Shown here: positions 1 through 5,244 of the stretch, in pieces | Numbering within the stretch: position 1 is the stretch's first letter | Layout: every line of letters starts with the position of its first letter | Assembly: GCA_046074825.1 (NCBI GenBank) | Contig: JBJTOZ010000159.1 | Coordinates: 1-5,244 of the forward strand | From: JAGVSR01 sp046074825 | GTDB taxonomy: Bacteria > Pseudomonadota > Alphaproteobacteria > Rhizobiales > Hyphomicrobiaceae | Direction of reading: 5' to 3' | DNA length: 5,244 bases | The notes under the pieces: generated by a model | The model's input: only the letters and a program-made list of their open reading frames with translations | Told to the model about the DNA's origin: nothing | Databases searched by the model: none | Program-made: the position numbers and the translations under genes

Positions 1-238
1 CCCAGTGGTAGTCTAGTTTCGCTTTTAGATCCTTTGCTATACTGGCAGCAATTTTGTTCTCAAAACCATTCCCCTCTTTATCTGAGTAGGGAAGGTTCGA
101 AGGATCCGCACACACGCGCAATGAAGATGGCTTGTCTCCTGTTTGAGTGACCTTCTCCGCCATCACAGCACTGCAAAGAAGAAGCACGCTTGCGGAAATT
201 GCACCTAGAAAAACAAGACTTTTTGAATGTATTTGCAT
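1..238 (-). CDS. xoxJ: XoxJ/MxaJ-like periplasmic substrate-binding-type protein, partial (N-terminal 79 residues)
   Basis: This is the start of a gene that leaves the window at its left edge. ATG is at 238 and 79 codons are visible without a stop. Residues 1-27 form a Sec signal peptide: a basic n-region, a hydrophobic core around residues 8-25, and a likely signal-peptidase I site after AVMA. The Cys at 22 follows Leu-Leu-Leu and is not a lipobox. The mature part has LRVCADPSNLPYSD (40-53) followed by GFENKIA, which I recognise as the hallmark opening of the quinoprotein-dehydrogenase-associated solute-binding family (MxaJ/XoxJ). These proteins resemble ABC-transporter binding proteins but act in the periplasm with methanol dehydrogenase; XoxJ is proposed to help mature or activate XoxF. 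It starts 55 bp after the dehydrogenase stop, so the two are probably co-transcribed. The ribosome site is weak (GACGGCTGATATTC before the ATG). A cytochrome c (xoxG) could follow outside the window. Confidence 0.85.
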   Translation of the reverse strand, partial: MQIHSKSLVFLGAISASVLLLCSAVMAEKVTQTGDKPSSLRVCADPSNLPYSDKEGNGFENKIAASIAKDLKAKLDYHW

Positions 239-264
239 GAATATCAGCCGTCTTTGATTGTGTT

Positions 265-287
265 CTTGAAAGATTATCTCATTCAAG
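265..287 (-). other. Small hairpin between dehydrogenase and xoxJ
   Basis: CTTGAA (265-270) and TTCAAG (282-287) can pair around an 11-base loop in the transcript between the dehydrogenase stop codon and the xoxJ start. There is no U-run after it on the minus strand, so it is not an intrinsic terminator. It could slow 3' exonucleases or lower downstream expression, but a 6 bp stem in AT-rich DNA may be chance. Confidence 0.25.
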
Positions 288-293
288 TATCTA

Positions 294-2381
294 CTAACTT
301 CCAACCTTGAACACATGAACTTTGCCCGTGCACTTAGCTTGACCGGCAAAAGCTGAATTGAGCCATCCTAAACCGGTTGTGATCGCTACGCGAGGTTTCC
401 CATCACCCGCAATATAGGCGATTGGGGCTGAAACGATTCCACACCCAAGTTGCTTTTCTGCTAGTAAAGCCCCGTTCGTGGCATTGACTGCACGGAAACG
501 ACCATCTCCTGTGCCATAGAACACAACATCACCCGCCGTAGACAAAGCACCGCCAACAACAACCTTAGGTTCACGGATGGTCCACTTCCTCTCACCGCTT
601 ACTGGATCAAAAGCAACAAACTCTCCCATCATGAAATTATCGTTTGTTCCTATTGAATTTAATAAAGCTGAACCAAGGATAGGATCTGAACTTGTTGTGG
701 ATCCATTAGTTGTATTTTTAGGCCCATTGTAAGCAGTACCACCAAAGTTTGGAGAAAGACCAATTTCTGCTCCGACAAAGGGTGTTCCTGCGATATAGTT
801 CACTTTTGTTGGACGGTAGTTCTGACAAACATTGAATGCTCCAAAGTAGAGATATCCAGTATTTTTTGAATAGGTAGAGTATCCCCAATTTTTTACACCA
901 AAGGCTGAAGGACAAATATTTGTCGTCAGAGAATTTTCTGCCGTCTTTTTGTCTGCAAGAATACCATAATTCGTATAATTATGAGCTGAGGCATCGTAAG
1001 AAACTGGCAAGCCGTCCGTAGTATTAACGCTTCCACCTGACCAATTTTCATACCCAAAGTGTGGAGCCTGAATTATCTCTCCTGTTTTGCGATCCATAAC
1101 GTAGGCAAAACCATTTTTATGAAGATGAACAATAACTTTTCTATCTTGATCATTAATTCTAAGATTTAGAACTGTGTTTTCATTCATTGCATCATAATCC
1201 CAATTATCATGAGGTTGGGTCTGATACTGCCACTTACCCTCACCAGTGTCTGGATCACGAGCAAATATTGTTGAGGCCCACTTATTATCACCAGACCTCA
1301 TGTCTGGATTAAATGTTCCAGGTTGAGATGTACCGTAGAAAATTGTGTGTGTTTCAGGGTCGTAAGTAACCCATGTCCAAACAGATCCACCCCCGTTTTG
1401 ATAGGTTGTTGGACCTCCCCAAGAAGTTACACCTTGATCTGCATTCGGTGAAACCTTGTCCTTAGGGTAAAAACTGTTTGATTTTGTGATTTTAACTTCA
1501 GAATCTGGTCCTGTAGAGTAAGCCTGCCAGATCAAAGCCCCTGTTGCTAGATTAAGTGCACGCACTGAACCTCGAATACCCATTTCAGATCCTGAACTGC
1601 CAAAAATAACCTTGTCAGTTCCAGAATAAGACCCATCAAGTTTTTTTCCCTTAACAACAATCGGAGCAGTATTAAGAGTTTCTCCCTTCCATGGATCGGC
1701 CACTTTAGTTCGCCAGACTTGTTGGCCTGTTTTAGCGTTCACAGCGACCACGTTACCATCAAGTAGGGTGTAAACAATTAAACCAACAGTTTCATTAGTT
1801 TTTGTCTTTGTATTTCGCACCGTCGCTTCAGCGTAGGCTGGTCCACGATTCACGGTATCGCAACATGTCAAACCCTCTGCATACGAACCAGGGTTTGGTG
1901 AAAACGTCCATAAAGGAGAAGGGTTAGGTCCTGGATTAGTGACATCAAGAGCGATTAGTTTATTTGGGAAAGGAGTTACGATATACATTGTAACTTTTAA
2001 CGAGGCCCCGCTTCCAGTCCTTACAACGAGAGGGCTTCCTTGGTGACTGTGCAGTATATTTGTTGCATACTGGAATTCCTGCGTTAGTGCAGCATTCGTA
2101 TTACTAATATTGCCGAGAGCAGATGTGTTAGGATAATAGCGAATGCCAGTATCATTTCCATTCTCATCGCCTCCTGGTGACAGCCAGCAAGACCCAGGAG
2201 TTGCGGCACAAGAATTCAATTGAGCATAAGAAGCACTAGTGTAAAGGGAACACCCAACAAATAAGGCTGCAGTAAACCTTGATGCTTGGGGCAAATATTT
2301 CAAAACTGATTGTGAAAAATAATTTTGGTCATTCTTCGGAAAAAGGATCAATTTTAAAAAAGTCACGACTACACCTCTCAT
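294..2381 (-). CDS. xoxF: PQQ-dependent methanol/alcohol dehydrogenase, lanthanide-type (XoxF-like)
   Basis: Periplasmic quinoprotein that oxidises methanol or another primary alcohol and passes electrons to a cytochrome c. Residue numbers count from TTG 2417 (707-residue form). The segment LPQASRFTAALFVGCSLY plus an ASYA cleavage site (about 39-65) is the signal peptide. Family landmarks follow in order: adjacent cysteines 185-186 in TCCDTVNRG, Glu278 in SEMGIRG (metal ligand), Trp347 in GGGSVWTW (stacks on PQQ), GDNKW 376-380, and PHDNWDYD 402-409. Asp407 is the catalytic base; Asp409 is the extra Asp that marks lanthanide-binding enzymes (Ala in calcium-type MxaF). Lys434 sits where MxaF has the PQQ-contacting Arg. 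The usual Asn ligand is Gln365. There is no CxxCH haem motif, so it is not a quinohaemoprotein. A Gly/Asn/Ser/Thr-rich loop (about 555-595) makes it longer than the roughly 600-residue norm. Start: ATG 2381 chosen (695 aa); GTG 2366 has the best ribosome site (GAGAGG, 7 nt away); TTG 2417 is possible. Confidence 0.88.
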   Translation of the reverse strand: MRGVVVTFLKLILFPKNDQNYFSQSVLKYLPQASRFTAALFVGCSLYTSASYAQLNSCAATPGSCWLSPGGDENGNDTGIRYYPNTSALGNISNTNAALTQEFQYATNILHSHQGSPLVVRTGSGASLKVTMYIVTPFPNKLIALDVTNPGPNPSPLWTFSPNPGSYAEGLTCCDTVNRGPAYAEATVRNTKTKTNETVGLIVYTLLDGNVVAVNAKTGQQVWRTKVADPWKGETLNTAPIVVKGKKLDGSYSGTDKVIFGSSGSEMGIRGSVRALNLATGALIWQAYSTGPDSEVKITKSNSFYPKDKVSPNADQGVTSWGGPTTYQNGGGSVWTWVTYDPETHTIFYGTSQPGTFNPDMRSGDNKWASTIFARDPDTGEGKWQYQTQPHDNWDYDAMNENTVLNLRINDQDRKVIVHLHKNGFAYVMDRKTGEIIQAPHFGYENWSGGSVNTTDGLPVSYDASAHNYTNYGILADKKTAENSLTTNICPSAFGVKNWGYSTYSKNTGYLYFGAFNVCQNYRPTKVNYIAGTPFVGAEIGLSPNFGGTAYNGPKNTTNGSTTSSDPILGSALLNSIGTNDNFMMGEFVAFDPVSGERKWTIREPKVVVGGALSTAGDVVFYGTGDGRFRAVNATNGALLAEKQLGCGIVSAPIAYIAGDGKPRVAITTGLGWLNSAFAGQAKCTGKVHVFKVGS

Positions 2382-2405
2382 TAAAATTCCAGATAAGAAT
2401 TCAAA

Positions 2406-2411
2406 ATTAAA
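2406..2411 (-). promoter_or_regulatory. Candidate -10 element of the dehydrogenase promoter
   Basis: TTTAAT on the minus strand matches TATAAT at five of six positions. It would place transcription start near 2399, about 18 bases before ATG 2381 and downstream of TTG 2417. The centre of the perfect FNR-type box would then lie at about -43, close to the -41.5 of class II FNR activation but roughly 2 bp off. The region is AT-rich, so a hexamer of this quality can arise by chance; the call rests on its spacing to the box. Confidence 0.3.
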
Positions 2412-2435
2412 CGCCAAGATTTTTCCCTATTTCAA

Positions 2436-2449
2436 TTGATATAGATCAA
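2436..2449 (-). promoter_or_regulatory. Perfect FNR/FixK/ANR-type binding box
   Basis: The minus strand reads TTGATCTATATCAA, an exact match to the TTGAT-N4-ATCAA consensus of FNR, ANR and FixK regulators, with perfect dyad symmetry. It lies 55 bp upstream of ATG 2381 and is the first strong element before the dehydrogenase. From position it would act as a class II activator site for the xoxF-xoxJ operon under low oxygen. If the real promoter is elsewhere it could repress instead. The regulator gene is not in the window, and other CRP/FNR-family proteins could use the site. Confidence 0.65.
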
Positions 2450-2458
2450 CGCAAACAA

Positions 2459-2472
2459 TCGATTTGTATCAA
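2459..2472 (-). promoter_or_regulatory. Second, one-mismatch FNR-type box
   Basis: The minus strand reads TTGATACAAATCGA, nine of ten consensus positions of TTGAT-N4-ATCAA. Its centre is 23 bp upstream of the centre of the perfect box, about two helical turns, so two dimers could sit on nearly the same face of the DNA. Tandem FNR sites occur in known promoters, where the upstream site may tune or limit activation. On its own this match would be weak; the spacing raises it. Confidence 0.45.
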
Positions 2473-2725
2473 CTGTCATAAAGATAGAATGATAAATAAG
2501 CATTGACGATCATTTTGATAATTAGAATTAAAAGAACTTTAGTATTAGTTCTATTTCTATATCTTTAAGCGTATCTAAATTTAGAAATTAGTCTAGATTA
2601 AATTAAAAAATCTGAAAGCATTCTGTAAGGATCAGAATTGGGAAATTTGAAATAAATTAATTATGTCTTTTTTTTAGGATATACTGCGCAGGTAGATTAT
2701 TTTGGGGTTTTTTAATTTTTATCTA

Positions 2726-2748
2726 ATTTTTGGGATGATCCCACAAAT
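2726..2748. repeat. Inverted repeat, possible operator
   Basis: TGGGAT-G-ATCCCA (2731-2743) is a perfect 6-bp dyad around one central base. Beyond a single mismatched pair (2730/2744) the symmetry continues for four more pairs (ATTT at 2726-2729 with AAAT at 2745-2748). A one-base centre suits a protein-binding dyad better than an RNA hairpin. The binding protein is unknown, and the outer part may be AT-rich coincidence. Confidence 0.35.
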
Positions 2749-2788
2749 AATAATAGGCGCACGCTACCTAGAGACTTTTATGCGCGCC
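2744..2788 (-). terminator. Weak candidate terminator downstream of gspD
   Basis: On the minus strand GGCGCGC (2788-2782) can pair with GTGCGCC (2762-2756), seven pairs including one G-U, around a 19-base loop. The U-rich stretch TATTATTATTTG follows. This is the only GC-rich stem in an AT-rich region and points the right way to end transcription from gspD. The loop is long, the U-run is interrupted, and it is about 170 bp past the stop codon. Confidence 0.3.
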
Positions 2789-2927
2789 GAATTTCTATCG
2801 ATCGTATATTTTTAATATGTGAGAGATTATTTTTATCTGATTAAGAAAGACGAAACTTTTTCTTGGATTTTAGATATACAAGACACAAAAGATCAAAATC
2901 AGCAGGTGAGAAATTAGAATATAAATT

Positions 2928-2960
2928 TCAATTTATCTGCCGTTTGGGACGCTGCTTCAT
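2928..2960 (-). other. Ten-codon reading frame overlapping the gspD stop (ATGA)
   Basis: An ATG at 2960 overlaps the gspD TGA in an ATGA arrangement, the usual signature of translational coupling inside an operon, but the frame reads only MKQRPKRQIN before TGA. In type II secretion operons another gsp gene, often gspE, commonly follows gspD. This may be the relic start of a lost gene, or chance. Nothing in the following 500 bp resembles GspE. Confidence 0.2.
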
Positions 2961-5089
2961 GGCTGAAAGGGAGGCTGATAGGAGAAGATCATTTTATTAC
3001 GCATGATCTCTGCTACATCCTGAGCGTCGCTACCGGTCTGTAGGATTTTTGGACGAATGAAAACAATAAGTTCTGTCTTTTGGCGTTTAGCATCTGTGTG
3101 CCCAAACACATCACCGATAATATCAATATTTGATAGGATGGGCAGACCTTGTCTTTCGGTATTATGAACATCCCCAATCAAGCCACCGAGAAGTACGGTT
3201 TGTCCAGACATGACCGACACCGAGCTTTTGATTACTCTCTGCTTTACTGTAGGTGTCAACGAGCCTGAACCAATAGCAGTCAAGTTAGCAACTTGGCTTA
3301 TCTCCTGTTCGACATCCAACATCACGTGTCCGTTTGCTGTGACGCGTGGCAAAACCCTAAGAATAACGCCAGTGTTTCTGTACTCAATATTGTTGGCAAC
3401 AGGGAAGGCGCCTCCTGCTCCGCTTGTAGTGCCGACAAGTGACACCTGCGATATCGTAACTGGTACCTGATCGCCGACCTGGATGGAGGCTACCTCATTA
3501 TCACGAACAACTATGGAAGGATTAGACAAAAGCTTTACACTAGTGCGTGTATTCAAGGCATCGAGAACAACTCGGGGATCCGTTGAAGATCCAAGAATAA
3601 AGTTAAAACCAGGATTGACAGCCTTGAGAGCGCCAGACGCAAGAGTGCTGAAACCAATCGAGCCAGGATGAGGATTTGTGTTTTCAAGATAATATTGGAC
3701 GCCATATGCTAAACCATCATTCAATGTGACCTCAGCGATAGTTGCTTCAATAGCAACTTGAAGGGCTGGCTTGTCCAATTGCTCGAGTACCCGCTCGATC
3801 ATCTTCATATGTTCGCGATCTGCAAAGATAAGAAGAGAGTTTGATTTCACATCAGGCGTTATCTTGACTTTACCAGTAGGTCGTCCCCCCATTCCATCAT
3901 CTTTCTCTTCTTGGCGCGCAAAAGTCCCTACAAATTGCGATCCTGAAACGGACCCCGCCGCTTCTCCCATTGTTGAATTCGCTCCACCTACCCCAGATGG
4001 TGTTCCAGCAGGACTTTGTCCGCCTGCCCCAAGTCCTGCTCCACTAATACCAGCATATCCTCCACCACCTGTTGTCCCTCCACCAGTGGTTGAACCAAGA
4101 CTTCCACCAGACAATCCCCCACCCGTTGTCCCCATTGACACGCGGGACATGCCAGGCTCTGTGGAATCAGCGGCACCACCAGTTCCACCTGCGCCAAAAG
4201 CATCGTTTAATATTTTAGCTAGATGTTTTGCGCTTCCATATTTAACACGATATACCCTTGAAAGACTGGCTGTATTGTCTGCCTTATCTAATCTTTCAAC
4301 CCATTGCTTAACAGATTTTAAGACTTCAGCACGACGCGTTATTGCCATCACCGCATTCAGTCTCTCAACAGGTTGGAACTGCACAAGACCTCTTCCCGCT
4401 CCACCTTCACCGCTATCCATTATGCGTTGTAATTCGACAATGATGGTTGCAGGTTCAGCGTTGACGACAGGATAAATGCCAACTGACTGTCCCCGCATCC
4501 AATCCTTGTCAAATGATTTGGCTGTTTCTAATGCGGCTTTTCTCTCTTCGCTGCTTCCTAAGATCAGAAGAAGATTTTGCGTTGTCTCAACCCGAACAGC
4601 CCCAGGCTTCGTTGCAAAACTGTCGACGAGCTTCATAATCGTGTCCGCAGAAACATAACGGAGTGGAAGAACAGTTATCCCATACCCTGGCGCAGGAGGC
4701 GTTGCCCCATCAACAGCAGCTGAACCCAATGTCTCTCCAGCTGGAACAACACGATACCCATTTATGTCTTTCAGCAAAACCGCATTTGCAGTTTTAAGGG
4801 CATTCTCTAAAGCTATTATAAGTTCATCTTTTTTCAGCGGTTGGCCTGAAGAAAGGCTAACAGTTCCGCTCACGCGAGGATCAACCGTGAGACCGAGTTT
4901 TAGAGTTTCTGCAATTATGGATTTGGCCACTGCGCCCACTGGAGCATTTTCATACTCTATCTGATAGCCTTCTGAAGACTGTGATATTGGCCCCGAAGAC
5001 GGACTTGCTCCTGGAGAGTTGCCTTCTGTACCTTCCCCAGAAATACCCTGCGTTGTGATCCCCGAAGTTCCACTCTTGGGGGCATTCAT
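2957..5089 (-). CDS. gspD: Type II secretion system secretin GspD, 5' end probably missing
   Basis: Outer-membrane secretin that forms the multimeric exit channel of the type II secretion system. Domains in order: N0 (about 41-117, from GYQIEYENAP to GYRVVPAG); N1 (137-200); N2 (about 202-270); N3 starting at SRVYRVKYGSAKHLAKIL (277-294), interrupted by a Gly-rich insert (299-392), and resuming at KVKITPDVKSNSLLIFA; and the secretin barrel (441-685). The barrel carries LLSNPSIVVRDNEVASIQVG (520-539), the VPVT gate segment (542-545) and the C-terminal signature LLGGLIGDV to ELIVFIRPKIL. The first 40 residues are a Ser/Gly linker with no signal peptide or lipobox, although a secretin must be exported. 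The frame stays open upstream of the ATG, where codons for GATYYGTD precede the Met. No good ribosome site is near it: the only AGGAG is about 20 nt away. The true start was therefore probably upstream and cut off by the fold-back repeat at 5116. No other gsp gene is visible. Confidence 0.9.
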   Translation of the reverse strand: MNAPKSGTSGITTQGISGEGTEGNSPGASPSSGPISQSSEGYQIEYENAPVGAVAKSIIAETLKLGLTVDPRVSGTVSLSSGQPLKKDELIIALENALKTANAVLLKDINGYRVVPAGETLGSAAVDGATPPAPGYGITVLPLRYVSADTIMKLVDSFATKPGAVRVETTQNLLLILGSSEERKAALETAKSFDKDWMRGQSVGIYPVVNAEPATIIVELQRIMDSGEGGAGRGLVQFQPVERLNAVMAITRRAEVLKSVKQWVERLDKADNTASLSRVYRVKYGSAKHLAKILNDAFGAGGTGGAADSTEPGMSRVSMGTTGGGLSGGSLGSTTGGGTTGGGGYAGISGAGLGAGGQSPAGTPSGVGGANSTMGEAAGSVSGSQFVGTFARQEEKDDGMGGRPTGKVKITPDVKSNSLLIFADREHMKMIERVLEQLDKPALQVAIEATIAEVTLNDGLAYGVQYYLENTNPHPGSIGFSTLASGALKAVNPGFNFILGSSTDPRVVLDALNTRTSVKLLSNPSIVVRDNEVASIQVGDQVPVTISQVSLVGTTSGAGGAFPVANNIEYRNTGVILRVLPRVTANGHVMLDVEQEISQVANLTAIGSGSLTPTVKQRVIKSSVSVMSGQTVLLGGLIGDVHNTERQGLPILSNIDIIGDVFGHTDAKRQKTELIVFIRPKILQTGSDAQDVAEIMRNKMIFSYQPPFQP
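3914..4195 (-). repeat. Gly/Ser/Thr-rich low-complexity insert inside the gspD N3 domain
   Basis: About 94 codons (residues 299-392 of the visible gspD) are dominated by Gly, Ser, Thr and Ala, with degenerate repeats of a Thr-Thr-Gly-Gly-Gly unit (near residues 321-344). At DNA level this appears as imperfect copies of ACAAC(A/G)GGTGG. It sits where the N3 domain of secretins has a variable loop facing the channel lumen, so it is probably a flexible loop, not a separate domain. It also creates a long Pro-rich open frame on the opposite strand that is not a gene. Confidence 0.7.
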
Positions 5090-5244
5090 GTCTGTTCCGT
5101 AATATGTGGCTCCTGGAGTGGAACTTCGGGGATCACAACGCAGGGTATTTCTGGAGAAGGTACAGAAGGCAACTCTCCAGGAGCAAGTCCGTCTTCGGGG
5201 CCAATATCACAGTCTTCAGAAGGCTATCAGATAGAGTATGAAAA
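4947..5244. repeat. Near-perfect head-to-head inverted repeat (fold-back) at the window end
   Basis: Bases 4947-5075 and 5116-5244 are reverse complements over 129 bp with one mismatch (C at 5036 against A at 5155) and a 40-base spacer at 5076-5115. The right arm is cut by the window end, so its true length is unknown. The mismatch is synonymous in gspD (Gly18, GGG versus GGA). At the inner edge, CCTGGAG (5112-5118) can pair imperfectly with CTCTTGG (5073-5079): five Watson-Crick pairs and one G-T. That is what a 3' end folding back and priming on its own strand would use. This fits a snap-back amplification or assembly chimera better than a functional element. Confidence 0.9.
5116..5244 (+). 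pseudogene. Inverted partial copy of the gspD 5' region
   Basis: Read on the plus strand from 5117, this encodes the same residues as gspD from Ser6 to about Glu47 (SGTSGITTQG onward to YQIEYE), then leaves the window. The initiator ATG and first five codons are not repeated, and no ATG lies in frame just upstream, so it could not be expressed as a secretin from here. It is probably the second arm of a chimeric fold-back; a genuine truncated duplicate is less likely. Confidence 0.6.

Larger units (their letters stand above)
2418..2956. other. AT-rich intergenic region between gspD and the dehydrogenase
   Basis: About 540 bp without a credible gene, clearly more AT-rich than both flanking genes. 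The part next to the dehydrogenase (2400-2475) holds the FNR-type boxes and probable promoter. The middle (2726-2790) holds two inverted repeats. The part next to gspD (2928-2960) holds a tiny overlapping reading frame. An 8-T run lies at 2668-2675, and the 8-bp palindrome CTGCGCAG at 2684-2691. I see no tRNA, transposase remnant or repeat array. Confidence 0.7.

Noticed and set aside
718..915. 65-codon minus-strand frame inside the dehydrogenase
   Set aside because: It lies in another frame of a well-supported gene and has Trp/Cys-rich, unstructured composition typical of a shadow frame.
294..2417. Quinohaemoprotein alcohol dehydrogenase with a cytochrome c domain
   Set aside because: The extra length is in the N-terminus and internal loops; there is no CxxCH motif anywhere in the protein.
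2684..2691. CTGCGCAG palindrome as an operator
   Set aside because: Only 8 bp, the symmetry does not extend outward, and there is no link to a known regulator.
3914..4195. Gly-rich DNA repeats as a CRISPR or minisatellite array
   Set aside because: The units are degenerate, in frame with gspD and encode a flexible loop; there are no regular repeat-spacer units.
3771..4475. 234-codon open frame on the plus strand inside gspD
   Set aside because: It is the antisense shadow of gspD. Its Pro-rich stretch is the complement of the Gly-rich insert, it matches no family I recognise, and the gspD frame shows clear domain structure.
5076..5115. Spacer between inverted arms as an invertible promoter or hairpin telomere
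   Set aside because: No recombinase gene or promoter is visible, and the arms are simply gspD coding sequence. A fold-back chimera explains the structure more simply.
5104..5241. 45-codon plus-strand frame with an ATG in the spacer
   Set aside because: It spans the fold-back junction and reads the copied gspD DNA in a non-gspD frame; Arg/Trp-rich product and no clear ribosome site.

Overview
The window looks like the end of a contig from a Gram-negative, probably alphaproteobacterial, methylotroph-like bacterium. It has moderate-to-low GC, with a very AT-rich intergenic stretch and a somewhat more GC-rich secretin gene. The lineage is inferred only from how the XoxF/XoxJ-type proteins and the GspD-type secretin read. 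No rRNA, tRNA or other marker gene is present.

All real genes are on the minus strand, so transcription runs right to left. From right to left they are: a type II secretion secretin, gspD (stop at 2957, body extending to at least 5089); a 0.5 kb AT-rich intergenic region; a PQQ-dependent methanol/alcohol dehydrogenase of the XoxF type (stop at 294); and, 55 bp further on, the first 79 codons of xoxJ, a periplasmic binding-protein-like partner of XoxF that runs off the left edge. The dehydrogenase and xoxJ form a probable operon: periplasmic oxidation of methanol or another alcohol, plus its accessory protein. The dehydrogenase has the Asp-Tyr-Asp motif that marks lanthanide-using enzymes. It also has a Gln where the family normally has a metal-binding Asn.

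The intergenic region carries a perfect FNR/FixK-type box (TTGAT-N4-ATCAA) and a one-mismatch second box 23 bp away, just upstream of the dehydrogenase. This suggests oxygen- or redox-responsive control of the operon. The box position also argues that translation starts at ATG 2381 or GTG 2366 rather than at TTG 2417.

The right end is structurally abnormal. Bases 5116-5244 are the reverse complement of 4947-5075 (128 of 129 identical) around a 40-base spacer, so the start of gspD is repeated head-to-head. The secretin as given has no signal peptide, and its frame stays open upstream of the ATG through the spacer. The simplest reading is a fold-back (snap-back) chimera or contig-end artefact that removed the true gspD 5' end. 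A real inverted duplication is the alternative. I see no convincing novel multi-gene system. The most interesting biological points are the Gln-for-Asn change in the enzyme's metal site and the FNR-type boxes.
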